Part shown: piece by piece, positions 21,600 through 32,651 of the stretch
How positions within the stretch are numbered: the first letter of the stretch is position 1
How the letters are laid out: each line of letters begins with the position of its first letter
DNA from: Ornithodoros turicata
Lineage: Eukaryota > Arthropoda > Arachnida > Ixodida > Argasidae
Length of the DNA stretch: 64,000 bases
Direction of reading: 5' to 3'
Assembly: GCF_037126465.1 (NCBI RefSeq)
Contig: NC_088209.1
Coordinates: 1,674,001 to 1,738,000 of the forward strand
Program-made: the position numbers and the translations under genes
Notes under the pieces: model-generated
Databases searched by the model: none
Told to the model about the DNA's origin: nothing
What the model saw: only the letters and a program-made list of their open reading frames with translations

Positions 21600-22940
21600 A
21601 TAGTGTTGCGGTATGACATCGTCAGCAGGTGCGTGGCTCAAGGACGCGCACGCTCTAGACAGGGGACCTGTTCTTTATTGAATCACTATCCCAAGATTAT
21701 TTCCTTTATTCTACTATAATGATTGCATAGGGAACTATTGCAGAAGAGCACCATACATGAGAGGAGATTGTAGGAACTAAGCATTTCATTCCCAAAGTCT
21801 TACTGTACAGGAAAAAATAGAATAATGGTTCAGCAAGACATGTCCATCCCATCCGAGAGCCAGGCAGCTAACTGAATAATGATGCTTTGTTCCTCCTGAA
21901 TAAAGTCACACACCTGTCCCCCTCGCGGTTACTCTCTGAACTAAATGAATCGCAAAAGTATTAGGAATAGCACTATTCCCATTCAGGGCAGCACTATCGA
22001 CATCGTCAAGAATGTTTCTTTAAAAAAGGAAAAACTACATGTAGAAGGAAAGCATGTCAGAACAGGCCCAGGCATGTCAGTGCATGTTTGTCAGACAACA
22101 ATGTGAAAAAAAGCGAAAAGAAACACTTGAACGAAGAAGAAAACCAGTATCAAACTATTTCTAAGCACACGCACTCCTCTTATTCAAAAACAGTGCTCAT
22201 CATAAATCCGTCCAGGGTAATACACACCATTTTTCTGTTGCTACACTTTTTTCCAGTAACGGTCAATGCATTGCTAGAGACTGCGTGACGTCATCACATC
22301 CTGTCTGAAGAAGACAGCGGCAAAGACTCCTATTAATTATTGAATTGCAAGAGTATTTCCTTTGTCCGATTCTTAATGACGTTCACTTTTACAATAAAAT
22401 TCAACAAAAAAAAAAGCACCATGCATATTAGCGATTTTCACCCCCAAAGGCTCATCATGGTCATTAGAATCACGTCACCAGTAAACTACCACTGCTCTTT
22501 TGAAATAATAAGTGAGACCACTCAACATCATCACCAGGCTTATGTAATACATGACCCTTTCTATGCTCATACATGCGTTGTCTGAGGCTACACCTGCGAG
22601 CAAAAAGGCGCGAAAGCCTGGGGGCAAAGTTCTATTCGCGCTCGATGGAGGACTAGACAGAACGCCTTTACGGGAACATGATGGCATTCCTATACTATAT
22701 TAATGATTATTGCATTGCAGTTTAGAAAAGCTACTACAAGACTATAATTTTAGGAGCCTATTAAAATTGTACTTTCTATGGAAACTATAATTGCCCTATT
22801 ACTTGGATCGCCATTAATGAAGCGCTCCACTTTTTTCTCTCTTCCAGTTTCAGCCTTGTCATGCAGAACCTCGGTGAAACAGGGGAAGTCAAGTCCGATA
22901 AGAAATGTAGCACAATACAAAAAGCAACGCTGAAGCTTCC

Positions 22941-22988
22941 TTAGCTTAATATATACAAGCTTTCGCGTGGGGGACCACGCTTCATCAG
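22941..22988 (-). ncRNA. Hammerhead-ribozyme-type motif of the Penelope-like element
   Basis: On the minus strand CTGATGA (22982-22988) is followed by a 6-bp stem GCGTGG/CCACGC (helix II) and GAAA (22961-22964). A short helix III GCTT/AAGC with loop follows, then CTA, an acceptable NUH cleavage triplet. Penelope-like elements are known to carry hammerhead motifs with very short helix III. Helix I pairing is not obvious, so activity is doubtful. It lies in the 3' region of the decayed PLE on the same strand. Confidence 0.6.
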
Positions 22989-23357
22989 GTACAAGGTGTG
23001 AAGTTCGCGTATACAAGTATATAAATATATATATATACAGAGAGAGAGAAAGTTTACAATAAGCAGACCCGACAAAAATTGGGGGGAAGGTACATACTGA
23101 AAAACAAAACAGATACAACTGGAAAGCTACCAGTTTATCACTACATGAATGTTGGGGGTCAACGCGTTGGGAGGGGAGAAAAGCGGAACCTCTGATAAAG
23201 GACACCAAAGTCATGGTGACGAATCTTCGCGGAAGTCTACCTCCAAAAGTGTGAGAAATCTGTGGGACTGTCTGGATGGAAGGGTAGACTCCATGTGTTT
23301 CAAGGGAAAAAAAATTACAAGTTTTGAGTAGCTAAACGACGGTGTACGCATCAATAA

Positions 23358-25937
23358 TTAAATTAATTGATACAAGGATCCGGGGCTGAGATTTAGACCA
23401 TGGGGTTGAAGGGATTTGAATTTGGATATTAGATAGGATTCCTTATTTTTACGTTTAATATCGGTGCTAAATCGAGATTCTAAAATAATAATTTTTAGGT
23501 TATTTTCAAAGTTATGGTCAGGAAGGTTGAAATGGATGGATACTGGAGATTGGCGGTTGTTACGAATATCGAATTTATGGCCGTAGAATCTCTCTCTCAT
23601 GGTTTTAGAGGTCTCTCCAATGTATTGGACATTACATTTGTGGCAGAATATTAAATAACATACACTGGATGAATTACAATGGAGGGATTGGTGTATTTTG
23701 AAAATAAAATCGGAAACTGTGCTTCGTGCTATAGCACATGGTAGGATAAATTTACAAGTTTGGCAGCGCGTGCCACCGCATGGATATCAACCAGGCTTGT
23801 TCTGAATCATATTACGTAAGGTAATGGATCTGCGGAAAGCAACCTTTGGAGGGGATGGGAATATTTCTTTCAACTTATCGTCACCATAAAGATTATTAAG
23901 GTGTCGTTTGAGAATGGAATTAGTATTAACGAGTGCCTTATGGTATCTCGTGGCGAGAATTACTTCATTTTTGTCATTTTTTGGGTTTAGGAGTGAATAA
24001 AGACGCCCTGTCTACTGCGGAAGATTTAGCGAAAGAGGCATGGGCGAGTTGGGGGGGATAATTTCCTTTTTGAAAGTCGGAGGACATTTCTTGAGCGTGT
24101 TTAATAAAATCATCATTTTCTGTGCAGATTCGCTTAAAGCGTAGAAACTGGCCATAGGGTATATTTCTTTTTTTGTTGTTGGGATGGTAGCTGTCATAGT
24201 GAAGATATTGTCGCTTATCAGTAGGTTTCTTGTAGAGGTTAGTGGTAAGCTGACCAGACTTGAAAGAGACTGTCACATCAAGAAAGTTGATGGATGTTGC
24301 AGAATAATTACATGTGAATTTGATCTTGTCATGAATAGAATTGAAATGATCAAAGAACGATTGCAAAGTTGATTCACCACCAGACCAGAGAATAAAGATG
24401 TCGTCAATGGATCGGAGGAAAAGCAGCGGTTTAAAGGGGAATGAATCCATCGCTAAAGTTTCAAATTGGCCCATAAACAAGTTGGCGTAGTTAGGGGAAA
24501 CGCGAGGAATCTGGATGAAGTGTTGGTTGTTAAAGACAAAGTTATTGCAAGTAAGAACTAACTCTAAAAAAGGAATGATTGCAGAGACTGTGAGGTTTTC
24601 AGAGGGGTGAGTATCAAGAAAAGAACAAACTGCTGAAAGGCCTTCATCATGGGGGTTGTTTGTGTATAGCGAAACCACATCCATGGTGGCTAAGAAGATG
24701 TTACTGTTATTAGCAAATTTATCCTGAATGGCGTTTATTTTGGAAAGGAAATCATTCGTATCTTTGACATATGACGGAAGGAGTGGTGGAATATGTTTCA
24801 AGCACTGGTCAGCAACTAAGGATAGTTTTTCCGTAGGGGTGTTGATCCCGGAAATAATGGGTCTTCCGGGATTTTTTCTTTGTGGACTTTAATAAGAAGA
24901 TAGAAATTGCCCGGTCTAACATTCTTAGGACGCAGAAATTTAGAAATGTGGAGAGGGATAAGCTTGGTGTTCGCTAGTTCGTTGATTTTGTTGTTAATGA
25001 GAACAGGGAACGAGGAAGTGGGATCATGGTCAATGGCCCTGTAGAACGTCGAGTCATTCAGTTGTCTTTCTGCCTCTGCGATGTAATCCGATGTGTTAAG
25101 TACTACTATACCCCCGCCCTTATCTGCTGGTCTGATGATGATATCTTCGCGTGTTTTCAGATACCGTAAGGCACTTTTCTCTGAATTTGTCAAGTTATTG
25201 GGATTTATGTTGCTAGATTTGGAGAGGTTGCTGTGAATGCCCTTATATACCGCCTTAACGTAACTATCAATGAGAGGACTAGTTTTTGAAGAGTCTGGGG
25301 TTAAGCAAGATGGAAGTTTGAAGGGTGAACGATCCCAGTTAGGTTTGTCACGGAAGAACGTTTTAAGGTGCATCCTTCGGCCGAGGTTATGTAAGTCGTT
25401 TAATATCTCGAACTCATTAACATTGTCTGTCGTCGGTGCAAAGCTCAGGCCCTTGGAAAGAACGTTCAGTTCAGCAGGATTGAGAGAAACATTGGAAAGA
25501 TTGAAAACAGTGTTGGGGCCGGATATTGAATAAGAAACACAACTTCCCAACACATCGCAAATATCATCAGCCAATATCGGGGATAACTTGAGATTCTCGC
25601 GCCTTGATTTTTTCAATTTTACTTTTTGTATCTTTGTGAGTTTCCTTCGGGCGAACTCTGATAGAATAACAACTTCATCCGGTGTGATCTTGGCAGCCAA
25701 CTGCTTCAATTGATTATCAATATATTTGATAACATAAGAGCTTTCTTGCTTTAAAATCTTGATTAGTTGAAGTGATGCATTTGTTAATGACTTAGTCCAT
25801 TTGATTGTGCTAAGGGGGGAGTGGAGGTTAAACGACGGCGTGAGAGATAGTAAAAGTCCCTTGGGTACCACACGTTGTAGAATACAGTCTGAATAAAAGT
25901 GAAAATTAGAAACGAACTTTGCTTTCTTGACTAACAA
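23358..25937 (-). pseudogene. Penelope-like reverse transcriptase with GIY-YIG endonuclease, decayed
   Basis: The frame is broken into three main pieces: 25937-24816, 24801-23974 and 23600-23358. The N-terminal part has IRPADKGGGIVV, and the palm has DVVSLYTN and a catalytic SIDDIF in place of the usual YIDD. After the RT come a linker and, near 23600-23680, a GIY-YIG nuclease segment with QYIGET. PLEs copy themselves by target-primed reverse transcription using this nuclease. The frame changes make this copy inactive. It sits in the spacer of the giant palindromic element and is preceded by an SGNH-like ORF1 on the same strand. Confidence 0.85.
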
Positions 25938-26111
25938 TTTACGGGCCTTTAAAAACGATACTGAATGAGGTTCACCGCTATGTTCCAGTCATCGCGACCA
26001 GCGCGCTCTCTGCCTTCGAGGTTGCTTACGTGATTTCTTATGGTCTTGGCCGTTGAGTCTCTCTGGAAATTTCAGAAGAAGAAGAAGTTGGTGATCTTGA
26101 AGAAGAAGATT

Positions 26112-26684
26112 TCAGAAGATGGTGGCTTGAGAAGAAATGTTGCACACACTTGGAGTAGAACACTTGGCTGTGTTGTCACCTCGAGTAGCATAAGCGGTGT
26201 GGGAACGAGCTCCACCAGAAGTGAAGGCGGCTGGCGTTACCCTTGGTCCATTAGGGATGGGTGTAGTAGAGGACGGCATGGGCTGGGACTGTGATGGAGG
26301 GCCATTTGGCGGTCGCGGAGAGACAGCGGAGAGTGGTGGGGCTGCCGGTCGGTTCAAGGAATGATTCAGAACTTCATTCGGAGTTACACAAGTGGTCGAG
26401 GTTTCGTTGTGATCCTCGTGACTAGGGAAAGGAGGAAAATCCTCCAGACGGAACTCAAAAGGACGCCTCGTCGAAGTAATATGCGAGTCTCGTGAGATGT
26501 GGGTCTTGATACAGCTCCGGTAGTGGGACGAAAGACAGCGGGCGCCTCGCAGGTTTAGGTGATGACCGTCTAGGGCCAGGAACTCCCAAGGCGATTCGTC
26601 CAAACGAACATGATGAACTCCGGCATTGAGCATCGACAAGTACCTCAAATGCTGGTTGATATTCCACATTGTTGACATTTCCAT
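26112..26684 (-). pseudogene. SGNH-hydrolase-like ORF1 remnant upstream of the PLE
   Basis: The open frame runs into a small MITE at 26685 that supplies its first codons (open to 26738). The PLE-derived part starts MSTMWNINQHLRYL and continues to ALDGHHLNLRGARCL, which matches block V (DxxHLN) of SGNH/GDSL esterases. A proline-rich tail (PPLSAVSPRPPNGPP) follows. Blocks I-III are missing upstream of the MITE. The frame ends about 175 bp before the reverse transcriptase frame on the same strand, so it looks like an ORF1. Esterase ORF1s are known from CR1-like LINEs; in a GIY-YIG PLE this is noteworthy. Confidence 0.5.
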
Positions 26685-26843
26685 TGATAAAACAGTGCGC
26701 CCGAACCGCGCGCGGGCCCATTCTCGCGGTTTGGACACGCGACGCGCGCGATTCCCCGTGCGAGCGCAACACGGACCCGTTCTCGCGGTTTGGACGCGCG
26801 ACGCGCGCGATCCGTTGCCCCGAGTGAGCGCACTGTTTTATCA
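26685..26843. mobile_element. 159-bp GC-rich MITE with 16-bp inverted termini
   Basis: It begins TGATAAAACAGTGCGC and ends with the exact complement. The interior is very GC-rich and holds two copies, 59 bp apart, of TTCTCGCGGTTTGGACRCGC. It interrupts the SGNH-like ORF of the PLE. A TSD is not clear. Confidence 0.65.
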
Positions 26844-27589
26844 CTTAAACAGAAGCAGAGATGACACTGTAGTACCGCCGCGATAAATATTTTATTCCAG
26901 CGCCAGCAGAATGTATTCAGAAAAGGCTTCGGGTGTGTAAGGTCAGCCCAATGCGCGTTGATGGGAGCGCGCTGCTCTGTTGGGTACCCAGGCTTCTAGC
27001 CAGCGTCTTCGGATGTATAGCGAACATTCCTTCCATAGCATTCCTTTCTTTTTTGCTTTGCGACGGTCGACTGGTGATATCCTATTACATCCGGAACGAA
27101 GACCTTTGCGTACGCATACATGTGCGAGCCGTCTTTTGACGCTGGTTGGATAATTATTGAGCTGAGGAATAATATGGATTTATGTGGCTGTGAATAGACT
27201 TTGTGTTAGTGAGTGTGAAAATGTGAGTGCGTGTCTGTGTGTGTGAGTGTGCGCGCGCGCTGGGACCCCACTTGACAAGTAAGTGTTTGCCTTTTCGTGT
27301 GACACGAGTGATACATTTATGTACTATTGCGTGAAATTGTGGCTTAAAAAACAAGGGCAGTCGCGTTTGCATTGCTATCTGTTGGATTGGACGAGCGTTT
27401 TTAATGGAATTGCCTCGCGAACCCGGTGAGGTCTTTGTTTTGGACAGGGTATTTTATGAGTGCCCGACGTCGGTCCTGCTGTTGTTTGTTTGTTTGTTTG
27501 TTAGTATGTATCTGTCACGTTCGTGGCGCTGTTCAAGCTTTGTTTTCTTTGCAAAAATTCAGACTTTATGGTATTAAGCTGTCCGAGTA

Positions 27590-29345
27590 GAAGTGACTTT
27601 CCCTGCTCGCTTAAGACAAATTGTGTGTCCTTTTCCTGTGCTTTCTTCACGCAGGGACAATGCAATTGAGTATTTAGCATTATGCAATAATTATCTGATA
27701 GCAGAAATGGGTGTCTTTGTCACAGTTTATTAGCGTGTGCCTCGTTATTTTATTTTTTTCTCTTATAGCTATGCGAGCAAAAGCGCGTGCAATTTTCGCT
27801 GCTCTTTTCTTATTTTCTCTACTTTTACGCAGAAGAAAGCCTCGTGGTAAAAGCTGAATAGTGTTCTATCAGTGGAAGTGGGGTTGTTTGTTTGTTTGAT
27901 TTTGTTGGGTGTTCGATATCTTGATGAAGTAAGCAGTGCTTAATTTTGCAGTCATGGGTTTTTGAGCAGAAATGTTGGTATCTGAGCACGGAGTAGAACT
28001 TTCTATATTTCTCTGCTCCCTAAGAAACTTTGTACGTGGTTTTCCGAGCAAACCGCGTTTAGTTTACGCGAAATAGAAAAGTGAAGTTGTGTATGCTCTA
28101 TATGATTTTCTGTCGCAGGCTTAGGCCTTTTCCCCGATGAGCAGTATTTTGTATGCGATGTCGCATGTCTGGACTTGTTCAGTAGTGTCTTGCAAATTTT
28201 ACCCTTCGCTAATACCTTGTTGCTGTCATGTTGTGCTAGCCGCGTATAGCGGTAAGCGGTGATTCTCCAATTACGGTATTCCTGAGCGGTTCGACTTAAG
28301 CCTTTTTCCTGCTCACTTAAGGAAATTTGTGTGTTCCTGTCCTGTGCTTTCTTTACGCAAGGGCAATGCCACTCTGCATGTGGCATTATGCAAGAATTAT
28401 CAGGTGGCAGAAATGGGTGTCTTTTTCTCAGTTTATTAGCGTGCGCTACGGTTTCTTGCTGTTACAGCTAGTGGGGAACAAATGCCATGTAATTTTTCGC
28501 GGTTCTTTTCTTCTATCGCTGCTTTTACTCAGAATGTAGGTGAGAGGGAAAAGTCAGCATCCAGGTAGAGCAGGAGAAAGCCGCTTGGCAGAGGAGAGTT
28601 CATGAGAATGGAATTTGTTTGTTTGTTGTTATATGCTGTTGAGTGTTAGTATTCACTTCGCTTGATATGTTGATGGAGTAAGCTGTATGCAGTTATAAGT
28701 ATTTACGCAGAAATGCTGGTATGTGAGCGTGGAGGAGAAATTACAATATAGCACCTCTCCTTGTGCATTCCTGAGCTGATGACTGTGTGTGCGTGCTTTT
28801 TTCCTGGTTTGTGACGTCATCATGGCATGTTGGGGCTTGTTTAGCAGTGTTGCAATTTTACCCGCCGCTATTATCTTGTTGTTATCTTGGGTTAGCCGCG
28901 TAGCGATGTGTGGTGACTCTGCGATTATTCCTGAGGTCTTAAGCCTTTTCCCTGCTTGCTTAAAGGAATTTGTGTGCCCTTGTCCTGTGCTTACTTTGCG
29001 ACAATGCGGCTGTGTATGTAGCTTTGGGACAATGCGGGCTGTGCATGTAGCATTATGCAAGAATTATCTGATACAAGAAATGGGTGTCTTTTTCTTAGTT
29101 TATTAGCAGATGCTTCAGCTTTTTGAAGTCCAGCACAAGTGCGTGCAATTTTTGCTGCTCTTTCCTCAAATCACTGCTTTTGCGTAGAAGAAAGTCGCAT
29201 GGTACAGCTGAGAAGTGGGTTTCTCTGCTTGTTTGTTAGGACCTCGGTATGTTGAAGAAGTACGCTGTTATAGGTACTCGTGCAGAAACGCTTGCATCTG
29301 AGCGCAGGATAGGAATTCCTGAAGCACGGCACCCTCAGTGTAAAT
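27590..29345 (+). repeat. Three diverged copies of a 650-700-bp repeat in the spacer
   Basis: The block CCTGTGCTTTCTTCACGC..GCATTATGCAA..AGAAATGGGTGTCTTT recurs near 27640, 28345 and 28985. Each time it is followed by a GTGCAATTTTTCGCTGCTCTTTT-like stretch and a GAAGAAAG stretch. Related sequence also occurs in the arm (about 32100-32220). All reading frames are closed. The spacer side facing the right arm is therefore non-coding repeat expansion. Confidence 0.7.
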
Positions 29346-29364
29346 TAATTATTTTTTATGTGAG

Positions 29365-32300
29365 TCTGCTTCACTGAATGACAAGGCTGAAATTGGAAGA
29401 GAGAAAAAATTGGAGCGCTTCATTAATGGCGATCCAAGTAATAGGGAAATTATAGTTTCCATAGAAAGTACAATTTCAATAGGCTCCTAAAATTATAGTT
29501 TTGGAGTAGCTTTTGTAAACTGCAATGCAATAATCATTAATATAGTATAGGAATGCCATCATGTTCCCGTAAAGGCGTTCTGTCTAGTCCTCCATCGAGC
29601 GCAAATAGAACTTTGTCCCCAGGCTTTCACGCCTTTTTGCTCGCAGGCGTAGCCTCAGACAACGAATGTATGAGCATAGAAAGGGTCATGTATTACATAA
29701 GCCTGGTGATGATGTTGAGTGGTGTCACTTATTGTTTTAAAAGAGCAGTGGTAGTTTACTGGTGATGTGATTCTAATGACCATGATGAGCATTTGGGGGT
29801 GAAAATCGCTAATATGCATGGTGCTCTTTTTTGTTGAATTTTATTGTAAAAGTGAACGTCATTCAGAATCGGACAAAGGAAATACTCTTGCGATTCAATA
29901 ATTAATAGGAGTCTTTGCCGCTGTCTTTTTCAGACAGGATGTGATGACGTCACGCAGTCTGTAGCAATGCATTGACCGTTACTGGAAAAAAGTGTAGCAA
30001 TAGAAAAATGGTGTGTATTGCTCTGGACGGATTTATGATGAGCACTGTTTTTGAATAAGAGGAGTGCGTGTGCTTAGAAATAGTTTGATACTAGTTTTCT
30101 TCTTTGTTCAAGTGTTTCTTTTCACTTTTTTCCACCTTGTTGTCTGACAAACATGCACTGACATGCCTGGGCCTGTTCTGACATGCTTTCCTTCTACATG
30201 TAGTTTTTCCTTTTTGAAAAGAAACATTCTTGACGATGTCGATAGTGCTGCCCTGAATGGGAATAGTGCTATTCTTAATACTTTTGCAATTCATTTAGTT
30301 CAGAGAGTAACCGCGAGGGGGACAGGTGTGTGACTTTATTCAGGAGGAACAAAGCATCATTATTCAGTTATCTCACTGGCTCTCGGATGGGATGGACATG
30401 TCTTGCTGAACGATTATTCTATTTTTTCCTGTACAGTAAGGCTTTGGGAATGGAATGCTCAGTTCCTACAATCTGCTCTCATGTATGGTGCTCTTCTGCA
30501 ATAGTTCCCTATGCAATCATTATAGTAGAATAAAGGAAATAATCTTGGGATAGTGATTCAATAAAGAACAGGTCCCCTGTCTAGAGCGTGCGCGTCCTTG
30601 AGCCACGCACCTGCATGATGACGTCATACCGCAACACTATCGTTTCAGGTTGATCTTGTCTAGAGGAGCATTAGTAGAAAAAAACAGTGCAGCCCTGAGA
30701 CAATAGGATGACGTCACGACCAATGAGAACGGCCTACAGGGGGCGCAAGGATTCACTTCTTTCTTGGACACTGGCGGGTGTGGACACATTAATTCTGCTC
30801 CTAGCAATTGCGTTGGCCGTCAGTGGAAGAGCGTAGCTTCGGTGGGGTTCTGTCTGCCTCTGATGGGGTGCGGATGTGTGGTTTGGTGAATGGTGTTCGA
30901 CGATACTGGTGGATTTTGTGACGAGCTGATTTACAATGAGGGAAGGTAGTGTACGTGTCCGATGATGGTGGGTGTCTTTTCACTCTGTTCAAGTGTTTGT
31001 TTTCCTCGGGTGCCCAGCAGTCATACGATTTGTCCTGACGTGTCCTGACATGTCCCGATATGCATGGTTTCCTTTGTTGACGCTTTGTATTTTTTCTTTT
31101 TTGACAAGGAACATTCTTGTCTTGACGATGTCGATAGTGCTGCCCAGAATGGGAATAGTGCTATTCTTAATAATTTTGCGATTAAATTAGTTCAGAAATC
31201 AACCGCAAGAGGGACAGATGCATGACTTTATAGAGGAGAAAAATCATTACAATTCAGTTCTGTGCCTGGCTGTCGGATGGAGTAGACGCATCGTTCTGTG
31301 CTCCTTGTTACCCGTACTCTGTGTTGATTTGTTGAGTGCCTAGTCCTCTTATTAGCCATTGATGGAGTTACGTGTTAGGATATTTTGTTCTTTTGCAAGT
31401 CTCATTTAGTAAGACTTTGGAATTCCTACGATTAGTTTTCATGCATGGTGCTCTTCTGCAATAGTTTCCTATGCAATCGTTATAGAAGAATAAAGGAAAT
31501 AATCTTGGGATAGTGATTCAATAAAATAGGTCCTCTGTCTAGAGCGTGCGCGTCCTTGAGCCACGCAGGTGCATGATGACGTCATGCCATGGCTTCATTG
31601 TAGATTGACCTTGTCCTAAGGAGCATTAGTGGAAAAGAACAGTGTAGCCTTGAGACAATAGGATGATGTCACAACCAATGAGAACGGCCAGCAGGGGGCG
31701 CAGGAATGCTCTTCTCTCTTAGCCTCTCGCAGGTGGTCACCACAGAGGGCGCTAAGAGCGTGAGCGCATGTGTAGCGGCCGCGGAGCGGATTCCCAGTCA
31801 GTTTCTCGCTGGCTGTCGCGGAGAGCAGACGTGCGCTCGGTTGCTCCGCAGTCCCCGCGCTCGCTCAATTTCTGCCTGGCTGATGAGCAATCGCAGGGGA
31901 AAAAGGTGGGTGATTTACCGATGTTTGCACGTAGTTTTACCGTGCTCGTGTTAAGCCTTTTCTCGCTGTACGCGCATCCTTAGACTTGTTTAGCGGTGTC
32001 CCGTACCAAACCTGTTGACGCACGTTTACCGTCGTGTGGCGAGTGGTTCCCGCCTTGTGTTAGCCGCGTAGGGTTGTGACGCTGTGGTTAGGCCTAGTCG
32101 ATTGCTTTTTCCCCGATGTGTACTGTTTTCTCCGTGCTGTTTAGCAGTAGCGGTTAGACCTTTTCTCTCGCATGCATAGACTTGTTCAGCACTGTTGCCC
32201 TTTTACCTGCTGCTAGTGTCTTGTTCTGTCTTTCTCGCAAAGAGCTATGATGGTGGGGGCCATCTGGTGTGATGCCTTGCAACTAAATGGCCACCTGTCG

Positions 32301-32645
32301 TCGATCTCTGCAACTGCTGGGTGCCAACTACCAACATGGCTGTCGCTGGTCACCCCGGTGTGGTTTCTTCGCCACAACATCGTTGATTTTCGAATAAATT
32401 GTTTCTCTCCACTCTATTTCTATCTATTCATTTTATTTTCTACCTATTTTTATTTTTTGTATCAGCTCAAGTAGCCGGAAACTCACGCAGTGGTCTGGAC
32501 ACGTCTTAGATGCTCCCCAATTAGTGTAATGACTCCCTGAATGATCCTAATTACTGTGGGGGGTCCCAAATTGCTCTAATTGGTAAATAATGGCGTCCAG
32601 ATGACTGTGTGACTTGCCGGCTTCTTGAACTGATCCCATACTACT
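29365..32645 (-). repeat. Right inverted arm of the giant element
   Basis: Reverse complement of the left arm. Within it, a block of about 500 bp is repeated directly: 30420-30790 and 31360-31720 share GTGCTCTTCTGCAATAGTTTCC, AGCGTGCGCGTCCTTGAGCC and GACAATAGGATGAYGTCAC. The arm was therefore itself built by duplication. Mirrored frames such as 29553-29765 have no recognisable product. Confidence 0.85.
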
Positions 32646-32651
32646 TAGGGA

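Larger units (their letters stand above)
17892..22866 (+). repeat. Left inverted arm of the giant element
   Basis: This arm matches the right arm (29365-32645) in reverse complement from the terminus to the TTTCAGCCTTGTCAT block near 22855. It is longer by about 1.7 kb because of arm-specific material at about 18735-19960 and the small LTR element at 20960-21599. Frames in the arm mirror those in the other arm and look non-coding. Confidence 0.85.
17892..32645. mobile_element. 14.75-kb palindromic element, TSD TAGCGA/TAGGGA, AGTA ends
   Basis: The left end reads AGTAATATGGGATCAG and the right end is its complement with one change. The flanking 6-mers are TAGCGA (17886-17891) and TAGGGA (32646-32651). 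Removing the element and one 6-mer brings the two halves of BEL reverse transcriptase into one frame, which confirms the borders. The arms are kilobase-scale inverted repeats around a 6.5-kb spacer. No integrase, DNA polymerase, capsid gene or transposase is recognised. Size, 6-bp TSD, AG..CT ends and long terminal inverted repeats match the description of Polintons, so I interpret it as a non-autonomous Polinton-type or other integrase-mobilised element; this is inference. Confidence 0.8.

Noticed and set aside
20527..21719. Several overlapping frames of 95-167 codons
   Set aside because: They cross TRIM borders and arm sequence, exist on both strands and have no recognisable domain.
22475..22687. 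Frame of 70 codons repeated at 29553-29765
   Set aside because: Conservation only reflects the inverted arms; no domain or codon signal.
17892..32645. Giant palindrome considered as a pure assembly artefact
   Set aside because: Arms differ by insertions and many substitutions, termini carry a TSD, and removal restores the BEL frame; still worth a long-read check.
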